This document shows positions 42,918-51,357 of a DNA stretch of 64,000 nt, one piece after another (the stretch's first letter is position 1; the number at the start of each line of letters is the position of its first letter). The notes beneath the pieces are model-generated. The model had not been told where the DNA came from, ran no database searches, and worked only from the letters and a program-made list of their open reading frames with translations. This DNA is from Fundidesulfovibrio putealis DSM 16056 (GTDB taxonomy: Bacteria; Desulfobacterota; Desulfovibrionia; Desulfovibrionales; Desulfovibrionaceae), in contig NZ_AUBQ01000005.1 in the NCBI RefSeq assembly GCF_000429325.1, positions 1 to 64,000 of the forward strand, read 5' to 3'. Position numbers and translations under genes: made by a program.

Positions 42918-44099
42918 CTACAGCTTCACCGTGACCAGCGACGCCGTGCGGATGGCCTTCTCTTTGGCCTCGTCCACGTCCTTGCCCAGGGCCAGGGCCA
43001 CGCCCATGCGGCGCAGGCCGCGCACCTCGGGCTTGCCGAACAGGCGGATGGCCGTGTCCGGCTCGGCCAGGGCTTCGGGCGCGATCTGGTAGCTGGGGGA
43101 GTCGGAGTCGCCCTCGGCCAGGATGACGCGGGAGGCGGCAGGCCCGTAGAGGCGGATGGCCGGGATGGGCAGACCCAGGATGGCCCGCACGTGCAGCGCG
43201 AACTCGGACAGGTCCTGGGAAATCAGGGTGACCATGCCCGTGTCGTGGGGCCGGGGCGACACCTCGGAGAACAGCACCTGGTCGCCCTTGATGAACAGCT
43301 CCACGCCAAAAAGCCCGCGTCCGCCCAGGGCGGCGGTGACGGTGGCCGCCATGCGCTGGGCCTCGTCCAGGGCCTTCGCGCTCATGGGGTGGGGCTGCCA
43401 GGATTCGCGGTAGTCCCCTTTCTCCTGGCGGTGGCCGATGGGCGGGCAGAACGAGGTGCCGTCCGCGTGGCGCACGGTCAGCAGCGTGATCTCGTAATCG
43501 AACTCCACGAACCCTTCCACGATGACCCGTCCGGCCCCGGCGCGTCCGGCGGTCTGGGCGTACTCCCAGGAGGCCTCGGCCGAGGCCGCGTCGCGGGCCA
43601 CGCTCTGGCCCTTGCCCGAGGAGGACATCACCGGCTTTACCACGCAGGGGAAGCCCACGGCCTCGCACGCGGCCAGGAATTCCTCTTTGGTGTCGGCGAA
43701 ACGGTAGGGCGAGGTGGCAAGGCCCAGCTCCTCGGCGGCCAGACGGCGGATGCCCTCTCGGTCCATGGTCAGCCGGGCGGCCCTGGCCGTGGGGACCACG
43801 GTGACGCCTTCGGCTTCCAGGGCCAGGAGCTCCTCGGTGGCGATGGCTTCGATCTCCGGCACGACGAAGTCGGGCTTTTCCGCCTCGATGATGCTGCGCA
43901 GGGCGGCGGCGTCCAGCATGCTCACCACGTGGGAGCGGTGCGCCACCTGCATGGCCGGGGCGTTGGGATAACGGTCCACGGCGATGACCTCGACGCCGAG
44001 GCGCTGGGCCTCGATGGCGACTTCCTTGCCGAGTTCGCCGGAGCCGAGCAGCAGGATTTTGGTGGCGGATGACGTGAGCGGCGTGCCGATGGTCGCCAT
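42918..44099 (-). CDS. purT: Formate-dependent GAR transformylase PurT
   Basis: A 393-residue ATP-grasp enzyme of normal PurT length, start 44099 with AGGAGGTC upstream. It converts glycinamide ribonucleotide, formate and ATP to formyl-GAR in purine synthesis. Features: [35 protein letters not shown] (ATP-grasp), [18 protein letters not shown] and [16 protein letters not shown]. Use of formate fits an anaerobic formate-rich metabolism. Confidence 0.96.
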   Translation of the reverse strand: MATIGTPLTSSATKILLLGSGELGKEVAIEAQRLGVEVIAVDRYPNAPAMQVAHRSHVVSMLDAAALRSIIEAEKPDFVVPEIEAIATEELLALEAEGVTVVPTARAARLTMDREGIRRLAAEELGLATSPYRFADTKEEFLAACEAVGFPCVVKPVMSSSGKGQSVARDAASAEASWEYAQTAGRAGAGRVIVEGFVEFDYEITLLTVRHADGTSFCPPIGHRQEKGDYRESWQPHPMSAKALDEAQRMAATVTAALGGRGLFGVELFIKGDQVLFSEVSPRPHDTGMVTLISQDLSEFALHVRAILGLPIPAIRLYGPAASRVILAEGDSDSPSYQIAPEALAEPDTAIRLFGKPEVRGLRRMGVALALGKDVDEAKEKAIRTASLVTVKL

Positions 44100-44281
44100 G
44101 AAGACCTCCTTGAGCAGGGACGTAAAAGTGAGTGAACAGGCTACAGAGAAGCCCTGGCGAGGACAAGGGGTTTGTCGGCAACGAGCAGGCGCGGAGCGCG
44201 CCCTGGTGGCGGGGTGGAAAAACAGCGGGCGCGTCATCCGGCCGATGAAGCGCCCGCAGGAAGTGCTTGCAGAAGGACGGC

Positions 44282-45037
44282 TCAGGCCGGGAACAGGTTG
44301 TTGATCTTGCAGGCCGCGCAGGCCGCGCCGAAGCCGTTGTCGATGTTCACCACGGTCACGCCGCTGGCGCAGGAGGTGAGCATGCCAAGCAGCGCCGAGA
44401 GCCCGGACAGCGACGCGCCGTACCCCACCGAGGTGGGCACGCCCACGATGGGCTGCGACACCAGCCCCCCGATGACGCTGGCCAGCGCCCCTTCCATGCC
44501 CGCCACCACGATGATCACCCGCGCCTTGCGGATGACCGAGAGCCGGTCCAGCAGGCGGTGTATGCCCGCCACGCCGACGTCGGAGATCACCGAGGCCCGG
44601 CTGCCCAGCATCCCGCAGGTCACGCGCGCCTCCTCGGCCACAGGCAGGTCCGACGTTCCAGCGGTGACGATGGCGATCTCCCCTTCCTTCCAGGCGATCT
44701 CGCCCCGCGTGAGGGTCAGGGTGCGGCCCAGGGCGTTGTACTCCGCATCCGGGCAGACGGACTGCACGTGCCTGGCCATCTCGGGCGAAACCCGCGTGGC
44801 CAGCACGTTGGCGTGCTCGCGCATGCGCGTGAATATCTCGCCCACCTGCTCCGGGGTCTTGCCCTCGCCGTAGATCACCTCGGGGAAGCCGTTGCGCAGG
44901 GAGCGGTGCAGGTCGATCTTGGTGTGGCCCATGTCCATGAAGGGGAAGTCGCGCAGCTGCTGCATCCCCTGTTCCACGTCCAGGCTGCCGTTCTTGATGC
45001 CGGTCAGCAGTTGCTTCAGTGTCTCTTGCGTGTCCAT
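44282..45037 (-). CDS. larB: LarB, P2CMN synthase
   Basis: A 251-residue PurE-like protein. It carboxylates and hydrolyses nicotinic acid adenine dinucleotide to pyridinium-3,5-biscarboxylic acid mononucleotide, the first step of the nickel-pincer nucleotide cofactor. The C-terminal region [32 protein letters not shown] and [12 protein letters not shown] is the PurE-like active-site block. It is the last gene of larC-larE-larB (20 bases after larE). Confidence 0.95.
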   Translation of the reverse strand: MDTQETLKQLLTGIKNGSLDVEQGMQQLRDFPFMDMGHTKIDLHRSLRNGFPEVIYGEGKTPEQVGEIFTRMREHANVLATRVSPEMARHVQSVCPDAEYNALGRTLTLTRGEIAWKEGEIAIVTAGTSDLPVAEEARVTCGMLGSRASVISDVGVAGIHRLLDRLSVIRKARVIIVVAGMEGALASVIGGLVSQPIVGVPTSVGYGASLSGLSALLGMLTSCASGVTVVNIDNGFGAACAACKINNLFPA

Positions 45038-45057
45038 GATCTTCTATCGTGTCTCGG

Positions 45058-45867
45058 TTACGAGGTTTTTACGTTCAGGCTGCCCATGCGGTAGCCTGCC
45101 AGATCCACGGCGACGTGGCGGTAGCCCAGGCTTTTGAGCCGGGCGTCGATGCCGCTGCGCTTGTCCGCCTCGATCAGGTCGGCAATCTGTTCACGCGGGA
45201 CTTCTATGCGGGCCAGCTCACCATGGCTGCGCAGGCGCACCGCCGCGAACCCCAGCTCCTTCAAAAATTGCTCGGCCTGGTCGATGCGCCGAAGTTCCGC
45301 GTCATCGATGCGCGTGCCGTGTGGAATGCGCGAGAGAAGGCACGCCGCCGCCGGTTTGCCCCAGGAGGCCAGGCCGTGCTCCCTGGAGAGGTCCCGGATG
45401 TCCTTCTTGGTCAGGCCCGCCGTGAGCAGCGGGCTTTTGACGCCGAGCTCTCCCAGCGCTTTGAGGCCGGGGCGGTAGTCGTCCAGGTCGTCCAGGTTGG
45501 TTCCGTCCAGGACGTGCTCGATGTTATCGGCTGCGGCCACCTGCCCGAGCAGGGTGAAGAGGGCCTTCTTGCAGAGGTAGCAGCGCTCGGGCGGATTGTC
45601 GCGCAGCAGTTCCGGAAAGGGGACGTCCAGTACCCGGTGGGCGGCCTGCATGGCCAGGGCCGCGCCCGAAGCCTCTTCGACCTCGGCTTGCGCCATGTAC
45701 GGCGTGGAGATGGTCACGGCCAGCACGCCGTCACCCATGGCCTGGCGGGCGGCGTACAGCAGGAAGGTGCTGTCCAGCCCGCCCGAGAACGCCACCACGG
45801 CCCGCTGCATGGAGCGCAGTCCGTCCAGCAGGTTCCGGTACTTTTCGTCTTTGGTGGGTTGCGACAT
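45058..45867 (-). CDS. larE: LarE, sulfur transferase for the nickel-pincer cofactor
   Basis: A 269-residue PP-loop ATPase (SGGLDST at 28-34). It converts the P2CMN carboxylates to thiocarboxylates. Cys176 in [10 protein letters not shown] is at the sacrificial-cysteine position. C96 and C99 in [10 protein letters not shown] give two further cysteines, consistent with the three-cysteine [4Fe-4S] LarE class that would be catalytic rather than single-turnover; this is inferred from the pattern only. It starts 8 bases after larC. The longer frame upstream overlaps larC and is not real. Confidence 0.95.
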   Translation of the reverse strand: MSQPTKDEKYRNLLDGLRSMQRAVVAFSGGLDSTFLLYAARQAMGDGVLAVTISTPYMAQAEVEEASGAALAMQAAHRVLDVPFPELLRDNPPERCYLCKKALFTLLGQVAAADNIEHVLDGTNLDDLDDYRPGLKALGELGVKSPLLTAGLTKKDIRDLSREHGLASWGKPAAACLLSRIPHGTRIDDAELRRIDQAEQFLKELGFAAVRLRSHGELARIEVPREQIADLIEADKRSGIDARLKSLGYRHVAVDLAGYRMGSLNVKTS

Positions 45868-45875
45868 ACGCTCCG

Positions 45876-47309
45876 CTACTTCCTGTGCCTTCCGATGAGG
45901 GTGTACACGTCGCCAAGGGGCAGGCCGTGTTTGCGCGCCAACTCCCGGCAGTCTTCCAGCTCCGGTTTGGAGCGGATCACTTTTCCGTCCCGGATGGCGT
46001 TCTTCATGGTCACCGGCCCAAGCGGCGTGTCCAGGCGCTCGAAGGAGATCTCCAGCACGGTCTTGTCGATGGGGATGCTCTTCACCCCGAGCGTTGTGGT
46101 GTGGCGGAACAGCAGGTCCTTGAAGCGCTCCTCGTCGGCGGCGGAGCACAACAGCGACACGCAGGTGGCGGGGCGGTTCTTCTTCATGACGATGGGCGTG
46201 AAGTGCACGTCCATGGCCCCGTTCTCCATCAGCACGTCCATGGCCACGCCCAGCATCTCGCCGGTCATGTCGTCGATGTTGCATTGCAGCAGCCGGGCCG
46301 CCTGCACAGACGCGCCGCATCCGGAGTGCGCCGGGCGGGCCAGCTGGACCCGCAGCACGTTGGGGATGGCCACCTCCCGGTGGCCGACTCCGTAGGCGGT
46401 CTTTTCCGAAATGAGCGCCGGGGTGGCGGTGAACTGGTCCGCCAAGGCCGCCAGGATGGCCGCGCCCGTGGGGGTGGTGGCTTCGTGGTTCACCGCGCCG
46501 CGCGTGGTGGGGACCCCCTGGAGGATCTCCACCGTGGCCGGGGCCGGAACCGGGATCAGGCCGTGGGCGCAGCGCACGAAGCCCGCGCCGAGCTCCACCG
46601 GGGAGGCCCACACCGCGTCCACGCCCAGGCGGTGATAACAGATGGCCGCGCCTACGATGTCCACGATGGAGTCGGTGGCGCCCACCTCGTGGAAGTGGAC
46701 TTCACGGAGCGCCTTGCCGTGGACCTTGGCCTCGGCCTGGGCCACTTTCAGGAAGATGGCCAGGCTGGTCTGCTTGACCGCGTCCGAAAGGGTGCTGCCC
46801 ATGATGATGGCCTCGATGTCCGCGAGGTTGCGGTGCGCGGCATGGCCGTGATGGGCATGCGGGGCGGCATCATGAGCGTGCTCGTTCTCGTGATGCTGGC
46901 CGTGCGGGGTGTCTTCGTGGTCATGGCCGTGATGGCTTCCGTGCGCTGCATGGGAGCCTGAATGGTCATGATGGTGCCCGTGATGAGGCTCGCCGTGGTC
47001 ATGCCCATGTCCGTGCGATGAACCCTCGCGGTTTCCGTCGTGAGCATGATGATGGCCGTGCCCCTCGCCTGCATGGGCCAGGGCCTGCCCGTGCTGATGC
47101 GCCTTGCCGTTTTTCAGCACCACCTCCACCTGCGTGCCGTGGATGTCGCTTCGGGAACTTTGGCTGACGCGCAGCTCGAACTCATGGTCCAGGCCGAGCC
47201 TTCCGAGTTCGGCCCGCAGGTATTCGGGCTCGACCCCGAGGTCGATCATGGCGGCCAGGTTCATGTCGCCGCTTATTCCGGCGAAGCAGTCATAGTAGAG
47301 TATTTTCAT
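45876..47309 (-). CDS. larC: LarC, nickel insertion protein with His-rich insert
   Basis: A 477-residue LarC as one continuous frame; in some lactobacilli it needs a ribosomal frameshift. The start YYDCFAGISGDMNLAAMIDLG and the VHFHEVGATDSIVDIVGAA block are diagnostic. Residues 71-159 form a low-complexity insert with over 30 histidines (GHGHHHAHDG, GEPHHGHHHDH), likely a nickel store or chaperone. It uses CTP to insert nickel into the cofactor. It is first in the operon larC-larE-larB. No larA (racemase) is in the window. Confidence 0.95.
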   Translation of the reverse strand: MKILYYDCFAGISGDMNLAAMIDLGVEPEYLRAELGRLGLDHEFELRVSQSSRSDIHGTQVEVVLKNGKAHQHGQALAHAGEGHGHHHAHDGNREGSSHGHGHDHGEPHHGHHHDHSGSHAAHGSHHGHDHEDTPHGQHHENEHAHDAAPHAHHGHAAHRNLADIEAIIMGSTLSDAVKQTSLAIFLKVAQAEAKVHGKALREVHFHEVGATDSIVDIVGAAICYHRLGVDAVWASPVELGAGFVRCAHGLIPVPAPATVEILQGVPTTRGAVNHEATTPTGAAILAALADQFTATPALISEKTAYGVGHREVAIPNVLRVQLARPAHSGCGASVQAARLLQCNIDDMTGEMLGVAMDVLMENGAMDVHFTPIVMKKNRPATCVSLLCSAADEERFKDLLFRHTTTLGVKSIPIDKTVLEISFERLDTPLGPVTMKNAIRDGKVIRSKPELEDCRELARKHGLPLGDVYTLIGRHRK

Positions 47310-47379
47310 GGCTCGATGCGCCTTGAGCGCCTGTTTCCGGTTCGCGCCCGCGCGCGGCAGACAAACCGCCGTATTCGTT

Positions 47380-47411
47380 CACGGGGCGGCGCGGCAGCGC
47401 GCCGCCCCGTG
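47380..47411. repeat. Perfect GC-rich hairpin between larC and the AKR gene
   Basis: A perfect 14-bp inverted repeat CACGGGGCGGCGCG / CGCGCCGCCCCGTG with a 4-base centre and no T-tract. It may be a weak terminator of the aldo/keto reductase gene or an RNA-stabilising element. Confidence 0.55.
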
Positions 47412-47490
47412 GGATAAGTCGTACCATCGGAGTGCTGTGATGAAAACATGAGGCGCATGCGCCATTGTTTCAGCACGGCGACGGGGCCAA

Positions 47491-48696
47491 CTACTTGAGC
47501 CCGGTCTTGAAGTGTTCCTTGATCCCGGCCACGCGCGCCTGGAAGTCCGGTCCTTCCATCTCTGCGGCGACCCGCTCCATCATCTCCGGGATGGCGATGT
47601 GCTGCGGGCATTTGTCCAGGCACTCGCCGCAGGCCACGCACTGGGAGGCGAAGCCGGGCTCGCCCGAACCCGTGATGCCGCTCACGAACGCGATGTACAT
47701 GAATTTGGCCTCTTCGACGTTCCCGAACATGTGCATCTTGTTGAAGAAGTCGAAGCAGATGGGGATCTTGACCCCTGCCGGGCAGGGCATGCAGTACGCG
47801 CAGCCCGTGCAGCCCACCTGCATCAGTTCCTGATATTTCTTCCCGGCGCGCTCTACGAGTTCAAGCTCTTCCACGGTCAGGGAGCCTGCGTGGGCCTCGC
47901 CTGCGATGGCCAGGTTCTGTGCGATGTGGGTTTCCTCGTTCATGCCCGACAGGACCACCGTGACCTCCGGGTGGTTCCACACCCAGCGAAGCGCCCATTC
48001 CACCGGAGTGCGCCTGGTTTTGGCCTCGTCCCAGATGGCGGCCACGGCCGGGGGCGCTGCGGCCAGCCCCAGGTTGCCCCCGCGCAGGGGCTCCATGATC
48101 ACCACGCCCAGGCCCTTGGATGCGGCGTATTGCAGGCCGGCGGTCCCGGCCTGGTACTGCTGGTCCAGGTAGTTGTACTGGATCTGGCAGAAGACCCAGG
48201 GGTATCCGTCCACGATGCGGCTGAAGTCCTCGGGCAGCCCGTGGAAGGAAAAACCGGCGTTGACGATGCGCCCGTCCTTTTTGGCCTGGTCCAGGAACTC
48301 GCAGATTCCCTGGGCCTTGATGGCGTCCCAGGCCGGGCCGTCCAGGGCGTGGACCAGGTAGTAGTCGATGTGGTCGGTGCCAAGGCGTTCAAGCTGGGCG
48401 TTCAGGTAGCGGTCCATGTCCTCGCGGGTGTTGATCAGCCACGTGGGCAGCTTGGTGGCGATCCTGACCCGCTCCCGGTAGCCGTCCTGCAGCGCCCTGC
48501 CGAGCAGGGGCTCGCTCGCACCCCCGTGATAGGGCCAGGCGGTGTCCACGTAGTTGACCCCGCTGTCGATGGCGCTCCTGATCTGGGCGATGGCCCGGGG
48601 CTCGTCGATCTGCCCGTCCGCCATGGGCAGGCGCATGCAGCCGAAACCGAGAATGGAGAGCTCGTCTCCGGTCTTGGGCATTTTTCTGTACAGCAT
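47491..48696 (-). CDS. Aldo/keto reductase with C-terminal ferredoxin domain
   Basis: A 401-residue fusion. The N-terminal two thirds are an AKR barrel: SILGFGCMRLP, YVDTAWPYHGG (catalytic Tyr), HIDYYLVHAL. The C-terminal third has a CTGCAYCMPCPAG cluster and CVACGECLDKCPQHIAIP, suggesting one or two [4Fe-4S] clusters. Such proteins are common in anaerobes and may draw electrons from ferredoxin instead of NADPH. RBS AAAGGAG precedes the start. It lies downstream of the flavodoxin gene and the AraC regulator, recalling the yqhC-yqhD-dkgA stress arrangement. Confidence 0.92.
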   Translation of the reverse strand: MLYRKMPKTGDELSILGFGCMRLPMADGQIDEPRAIAQIRSAIDSGVNYVDTAWPYHGGASEPLLGRALQDGYRERVRIATKLPTWLINTREDMDRYLNAQLERLGTDHIDYYLVHALDGPAWDAIKAQGICEFLDQAKKDGRIVNAGFSFHGLPEDFSRIVDGYPWVFCQIQYNYLDQQYQAGTAGLQYAASKGLGVVIMEPLRGGNLGLAAAPPAVAAIWDEAKTRRTPVEWALRWVWNHPEVTVVLSGMNEETHIAQNLAIAGEAHAGSLTVEELELVERAGKKYQELMQVGCTGCAYCMPCPAGVKIPICFDFFNKMHMFGNVEEAKFMYIAFVSGITGSGEPGFASQCVACGECLDKCPQHIAIPEMMERVAAEMEGPDFQARVAGIKEHFKTGLK

Positions 48697-48756
48697 GGTG
48701 AGTCTCCTTTGTCGTTGATGTACTCTTATCGGGGCCGGGATGTCCCCGGAAGCGGG

Positions 48757-48954
48757 CTACAGCTCCCGTCGCCTGAGACGCAGCAGCATCTCGCTTAAGT
48801 CCAGCGCACCCGGCTGGCTCATGATGAGGGGGGCAACCCGTGCGAACGGGCCGGAACAAGCCTGGAATTCGTCGCGCGGCCTGTGTGTTCCTCCGTCCAT
48901 GCCTGGGTCAGCCGCGTTGACGGCTTCGTGTGTCGACCGTGTTTGTTCATTCAT
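48757..48954 (-). CDS. Possible small protein between flavodoxin and AKR
   Basis: A 65-codon frame starting at ATG 48954 with a good GGAGGG 8 bases upstream (MNEQTRSTHEAVNAADPGMD..., ending LLRLRRREL). No family is recognised. It lies in the flavodoxin-AKR transcription unit. Spacing and RBS favour a real gene, but the composition is not convincing. Confidence 0.4.
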   Translation of the reverse strand: MNEQTRSTHEAVNAADPGMDGGTHRPRDEFQACSGPFARVAPLIMSQPGALDLSEMLLRLRRREL

Positions 48955-48994
48955 CGGAATTGTCCCTCCGTCACTCACTATTTCGTTCAGGGCG

Positions 48995-49621
48995 CTAGGA
49001 CTTCAGGCCGAGCTTGCGCAGCCACGCCGCCACGTCATCCTGGGCTGACTTCGCGCTTTTGCCCCGCACGGCCAGCCCCTCCAGGATGTTGGCCTTGGGG
49101 CACAGCTTCCCGATGTCGGCGGCGCTTCGTCCCAGGGCGCTTCCTTCATGCGTGATGAACGGCGCGATGGTCTTTCCGGAGAGGTCGTGCTCCGTGAGAA
49201 ATGTCATGACCGGGGTGGCGATGGTGCCCCACCAGTTGGGGGAGCCCACGAACACCACGTCATAGGAGGCGATGTCCGCGATCTTCGTCGTGATCGGCGG
49301 CTTGAAGCCGGATTCGAGTTCCTGCTTGGCCTGGGTGGTCGTCTCCTTGTAGTCGGCGGGGTAGGGACTCACGGTCTGGATCTCCACGATGTCGCCGCCA
49401 AGGGCCTGATGAATCTGGCTGGCGACCTCGCGCGTGTTGCCTGAGCGCGAATAGTAGACAACAAGCACCTTTCTGCCTGTTGCGGGAGCCGCTCCCTGTG
49501 CCCAAGACTGATGCGAAAACGCCGGGATGGCCACGCTTGCCAGCAGCCCTGCGACAGAGAGTTTCAGGAAGGAGCGCCGGGACGGGTCGGCGAGGGGCTG
49601 GGTATCTATGGTGTCGTTCAT
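48995..49621 (-). CDS. Tat-exported flavodoxin-like protein
   Basis: A 208-residue protein with a twin-arginine signal (SRRSFLKLSVAGLLASVAIP, then AFSHQSWAQG) followed by a flavodoxin_4 domain: VLVVYYSRSGNTREVASQI binds FMN phosphate, and FVGSPNWWGTIATPVMTF is the loop around the isoalloxazine. Export by Tat with folded cofactor places it in the periplasm, unusual for a flavodoxin. It is divergent from an AraC-type regulator and probably controlled by it, as for AKR/flavodoxin sets under YqhC-like regulators. The start at 49621 is preferred over 49633. Confidence 0.88.
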   Translation of the reverse strand: MNDTIDTQPLADPSRRSFLKLSVAGLLASVAIPAFSHQSWAQGAAPATGRKVLVVYYSRSGNTREVASQIHQALGGDIVEIQTVSPYPADYKETTTQAKQELESGFKPPITTKIADIASYDVVFVGSPNWWGTIATPVMTFLTEHDLSGKTIAPFITHEGSALGRSAADIGKLCPKANILEGLAVRGKSAKSAQDDVAAWLRKLGLKS

Positions 49622-49873
49622 GAGGTGTTCCATTATTTGGTTGTGGTGCTGGAAGGGTCGGCACGCCAGCACGATGCGCCGCTGCCCCTGTCCAGGCCCT
49701 TTTCATTCATGGCCGTATAGGACTGGCTGAGCCTGAACAGTAGACACGATCCTCTCCAATTCTTGCCTGATTCTCTCGACGCCCTATCCAGGGCAGAGGG
49801 TTTGCTTTATCTATTCACAGGGCGGGATGCGTGAGCTTCCACGAAAAAATAATCATGACAGGTGGTTGGAAAA

Positions 49874-50776
49874 ATGAGCCGCAGCGGATCATCAGAGTTG
49901 GACCGGGGCAATGACCTGCTGAAAGAGAAATTGCTGCACCGGATGCCCGCGCCTGGGGTGTATCCGACCGATATCGAGGGGTTGAAAATGTCCCGGCGCG
50001 ACGAGACCAACAAAGTGGAGAACTGCTTTTCCGAGCCCATCGTCGCGTTGATCGTCCAGGGGTTCAAGCGGTCCGTGATCGGCTCCGAGGAGTACCGCTA
50101 CGGCGAGAACCAGTGTCTGGTTGCCGGGGTGGACATGCCCAGTTCCTCCTGCGTGGTGGACGTCTCGCAGGACCGGCCCTTCCTGGCGGTGGCCCTGGAG
50201 CTGGACAAGCAGCTGATCACCCGGCTGGCCGCCGAGACTCCGCTGCCTGCGGCGTCCGGGACGGTCTCCCACAAGGGAATATTCGTCGCGGATGTCGATC
50301 CCGACGTGCTGGACGCCTTCCTGCGTCTGGTGGAGCTCCTCGACAAGCCGCAACAGATACCCGCCCTCGCGCCGCTCATCATCCGCGAAATCCACTACCG
50401 TCTGCTGGTGGGGCCGCAGGGAGAGCACCTGCGCAGGCTCAACACGCTCGGCTCGCAAAGCCACCAGATCGCCCGGGCAATCACCTGGCTGCGGGAAAAC
50501 TACAGGGAGCCGCTGCACGTGGACGAACTGGCCCGGGCGGTGAACATGGCGACCTCCACGTTCCATCGCCACTTCAAGGAAGTGACGTCGCTTAGTCCGT
50601 TGCAGTACCACAAACGGCTGCGCCTGTATGAAGCCCAGCGGCTGATGCTGTCTGAAAGCGAGAACGCCACCAGCGCGGGGCTGGCAGTGGGCTATGAAAG
50701 CCCCACGCAGTTCAGCCGGGAATACAAGCGGCTTTTCGGGGAGCCGCCCTATCGGGACGTCCGGCAGGCGCGCTAG
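49874..50776 (+). CDS. AraC-family regulator (YqhC-like)
   Basis: A 300-residue protein with an AraC_N domain (FSEPIVALIVQGFKRSVIGSEEYRYGENQCLV) and two C-terminal HTHs (LHVDELARAVNMATSTFHRHFKE and ENATSAGLAVGYESPTQFSREYKRLFG). This N-terminal type includes YqhC, which responds to reactive aldehydes and activates aldo/keto reductases. Divergent orientation to the flavodoxin-AKR unit, with a 250-base shared region, supports the same relationship here. Confidence 0.9.
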   Translation: MSRSGSSELDRGNDLLKEKLLHRMPAPGVYPTDIEGLKMSRRDETNKVENCFSEPIVALIVQGFKRSVIGSEEYRYGENQCLVAGVDMPSSSCVVDVSQDRPFLAVALELDKQLITRLAAETPLPAASGTVSHKGIFVADVDPDVLDAFLRLVELLDKPQQIPALAPLIIREIHYRLLVGPQGEHLRRLNTLGSQSHQIARAITWLRENYREPLHVDELARAVNMATSTFHRHFKEVTSLSPLQYHKRLRLYEAQRLMLSESENATSAGLAVGYESPTQFSREYKRLFGEPPYRDVRQAR

Positions 50777-51357
50777 GCTGCTGCGGGCGGAGGTCCGCTC
50801 TGTATTTTGGATGTGGATGAAGGGTCATTCAGGAATGGATGGCCCTTTGTCTTTGACACTGTCCGGGGCAGTGGTGCTGCGTCTTGCAGGGTGATTCGAC
50901 GTGTTGGGTAAGACATGTAGAGAATGTGTGGTGATGCGAACAACAGGATTTCGCTGCATGCATTGGGATGCATTTGGGCATTTGTGGAATAAATTTGTGG
51001 TCTGGTGTGTATTTGTACGGGTGATGGTTTGGCGTAAGCACATTGTGATGCAGCAAGGAAATTCCTGTGACTTTTCCCTCCGGCTGTTCTGGCCAGCCTG
51101 CCGTCAAATACAGTAATTGCAAGTGATGGCCCGTACTTGCACATGGATACAGTATGGTTTAGCGTCCATACCTTGCAGCCTGGGGCTGCCCAGGGGCGTC
51201 GGGTCGCTTCAAACAGCCTCCCTCCTTTTGCGTGATGATTCGAGGGCCTCTGGGAAAAGCATGCCTGTAGTTGTTGGAGAGATCCTCTGCGCGTGCCTGG
51301 GAAAGCATGTACCATCCATGCGGCAAAGGTGTTCCTCCCGGAAAGGTAGGTTCTGAT
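50777..51357. other. Non-coding stretch upstream of sensor kinase
   Basis: About 580 bases without a supported gene. It is AT-richer than its surroundings. A short inverted repeat ATGCATTGGGATGCAT lies at about 50959-50974. The kinase promoter should be here; no clear -35/-10 pair was found. Confidence 0.5.

Noticed and set aside
42436-44181. 581-codon frame on the minus strand ending in the hemerythrin
   Set aside because: Only the last 131 codons look like a protein. The rest is the other frame of purT, rich in Arg/Gly/Pro as expected for a GC shadow.
45058-46611. 517-codon frame taken as a longer LarE
   Set aside because: The first about 248 codons lie in another frame of larC and are low-complexity; larE proper starts at 45867 with the PP-loop near its start.
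45885-46961. 358-codon frame opposite larC
   Set aside because: The frame is an antisense reading of the larC gene, including its His-rich insert; no independent support.
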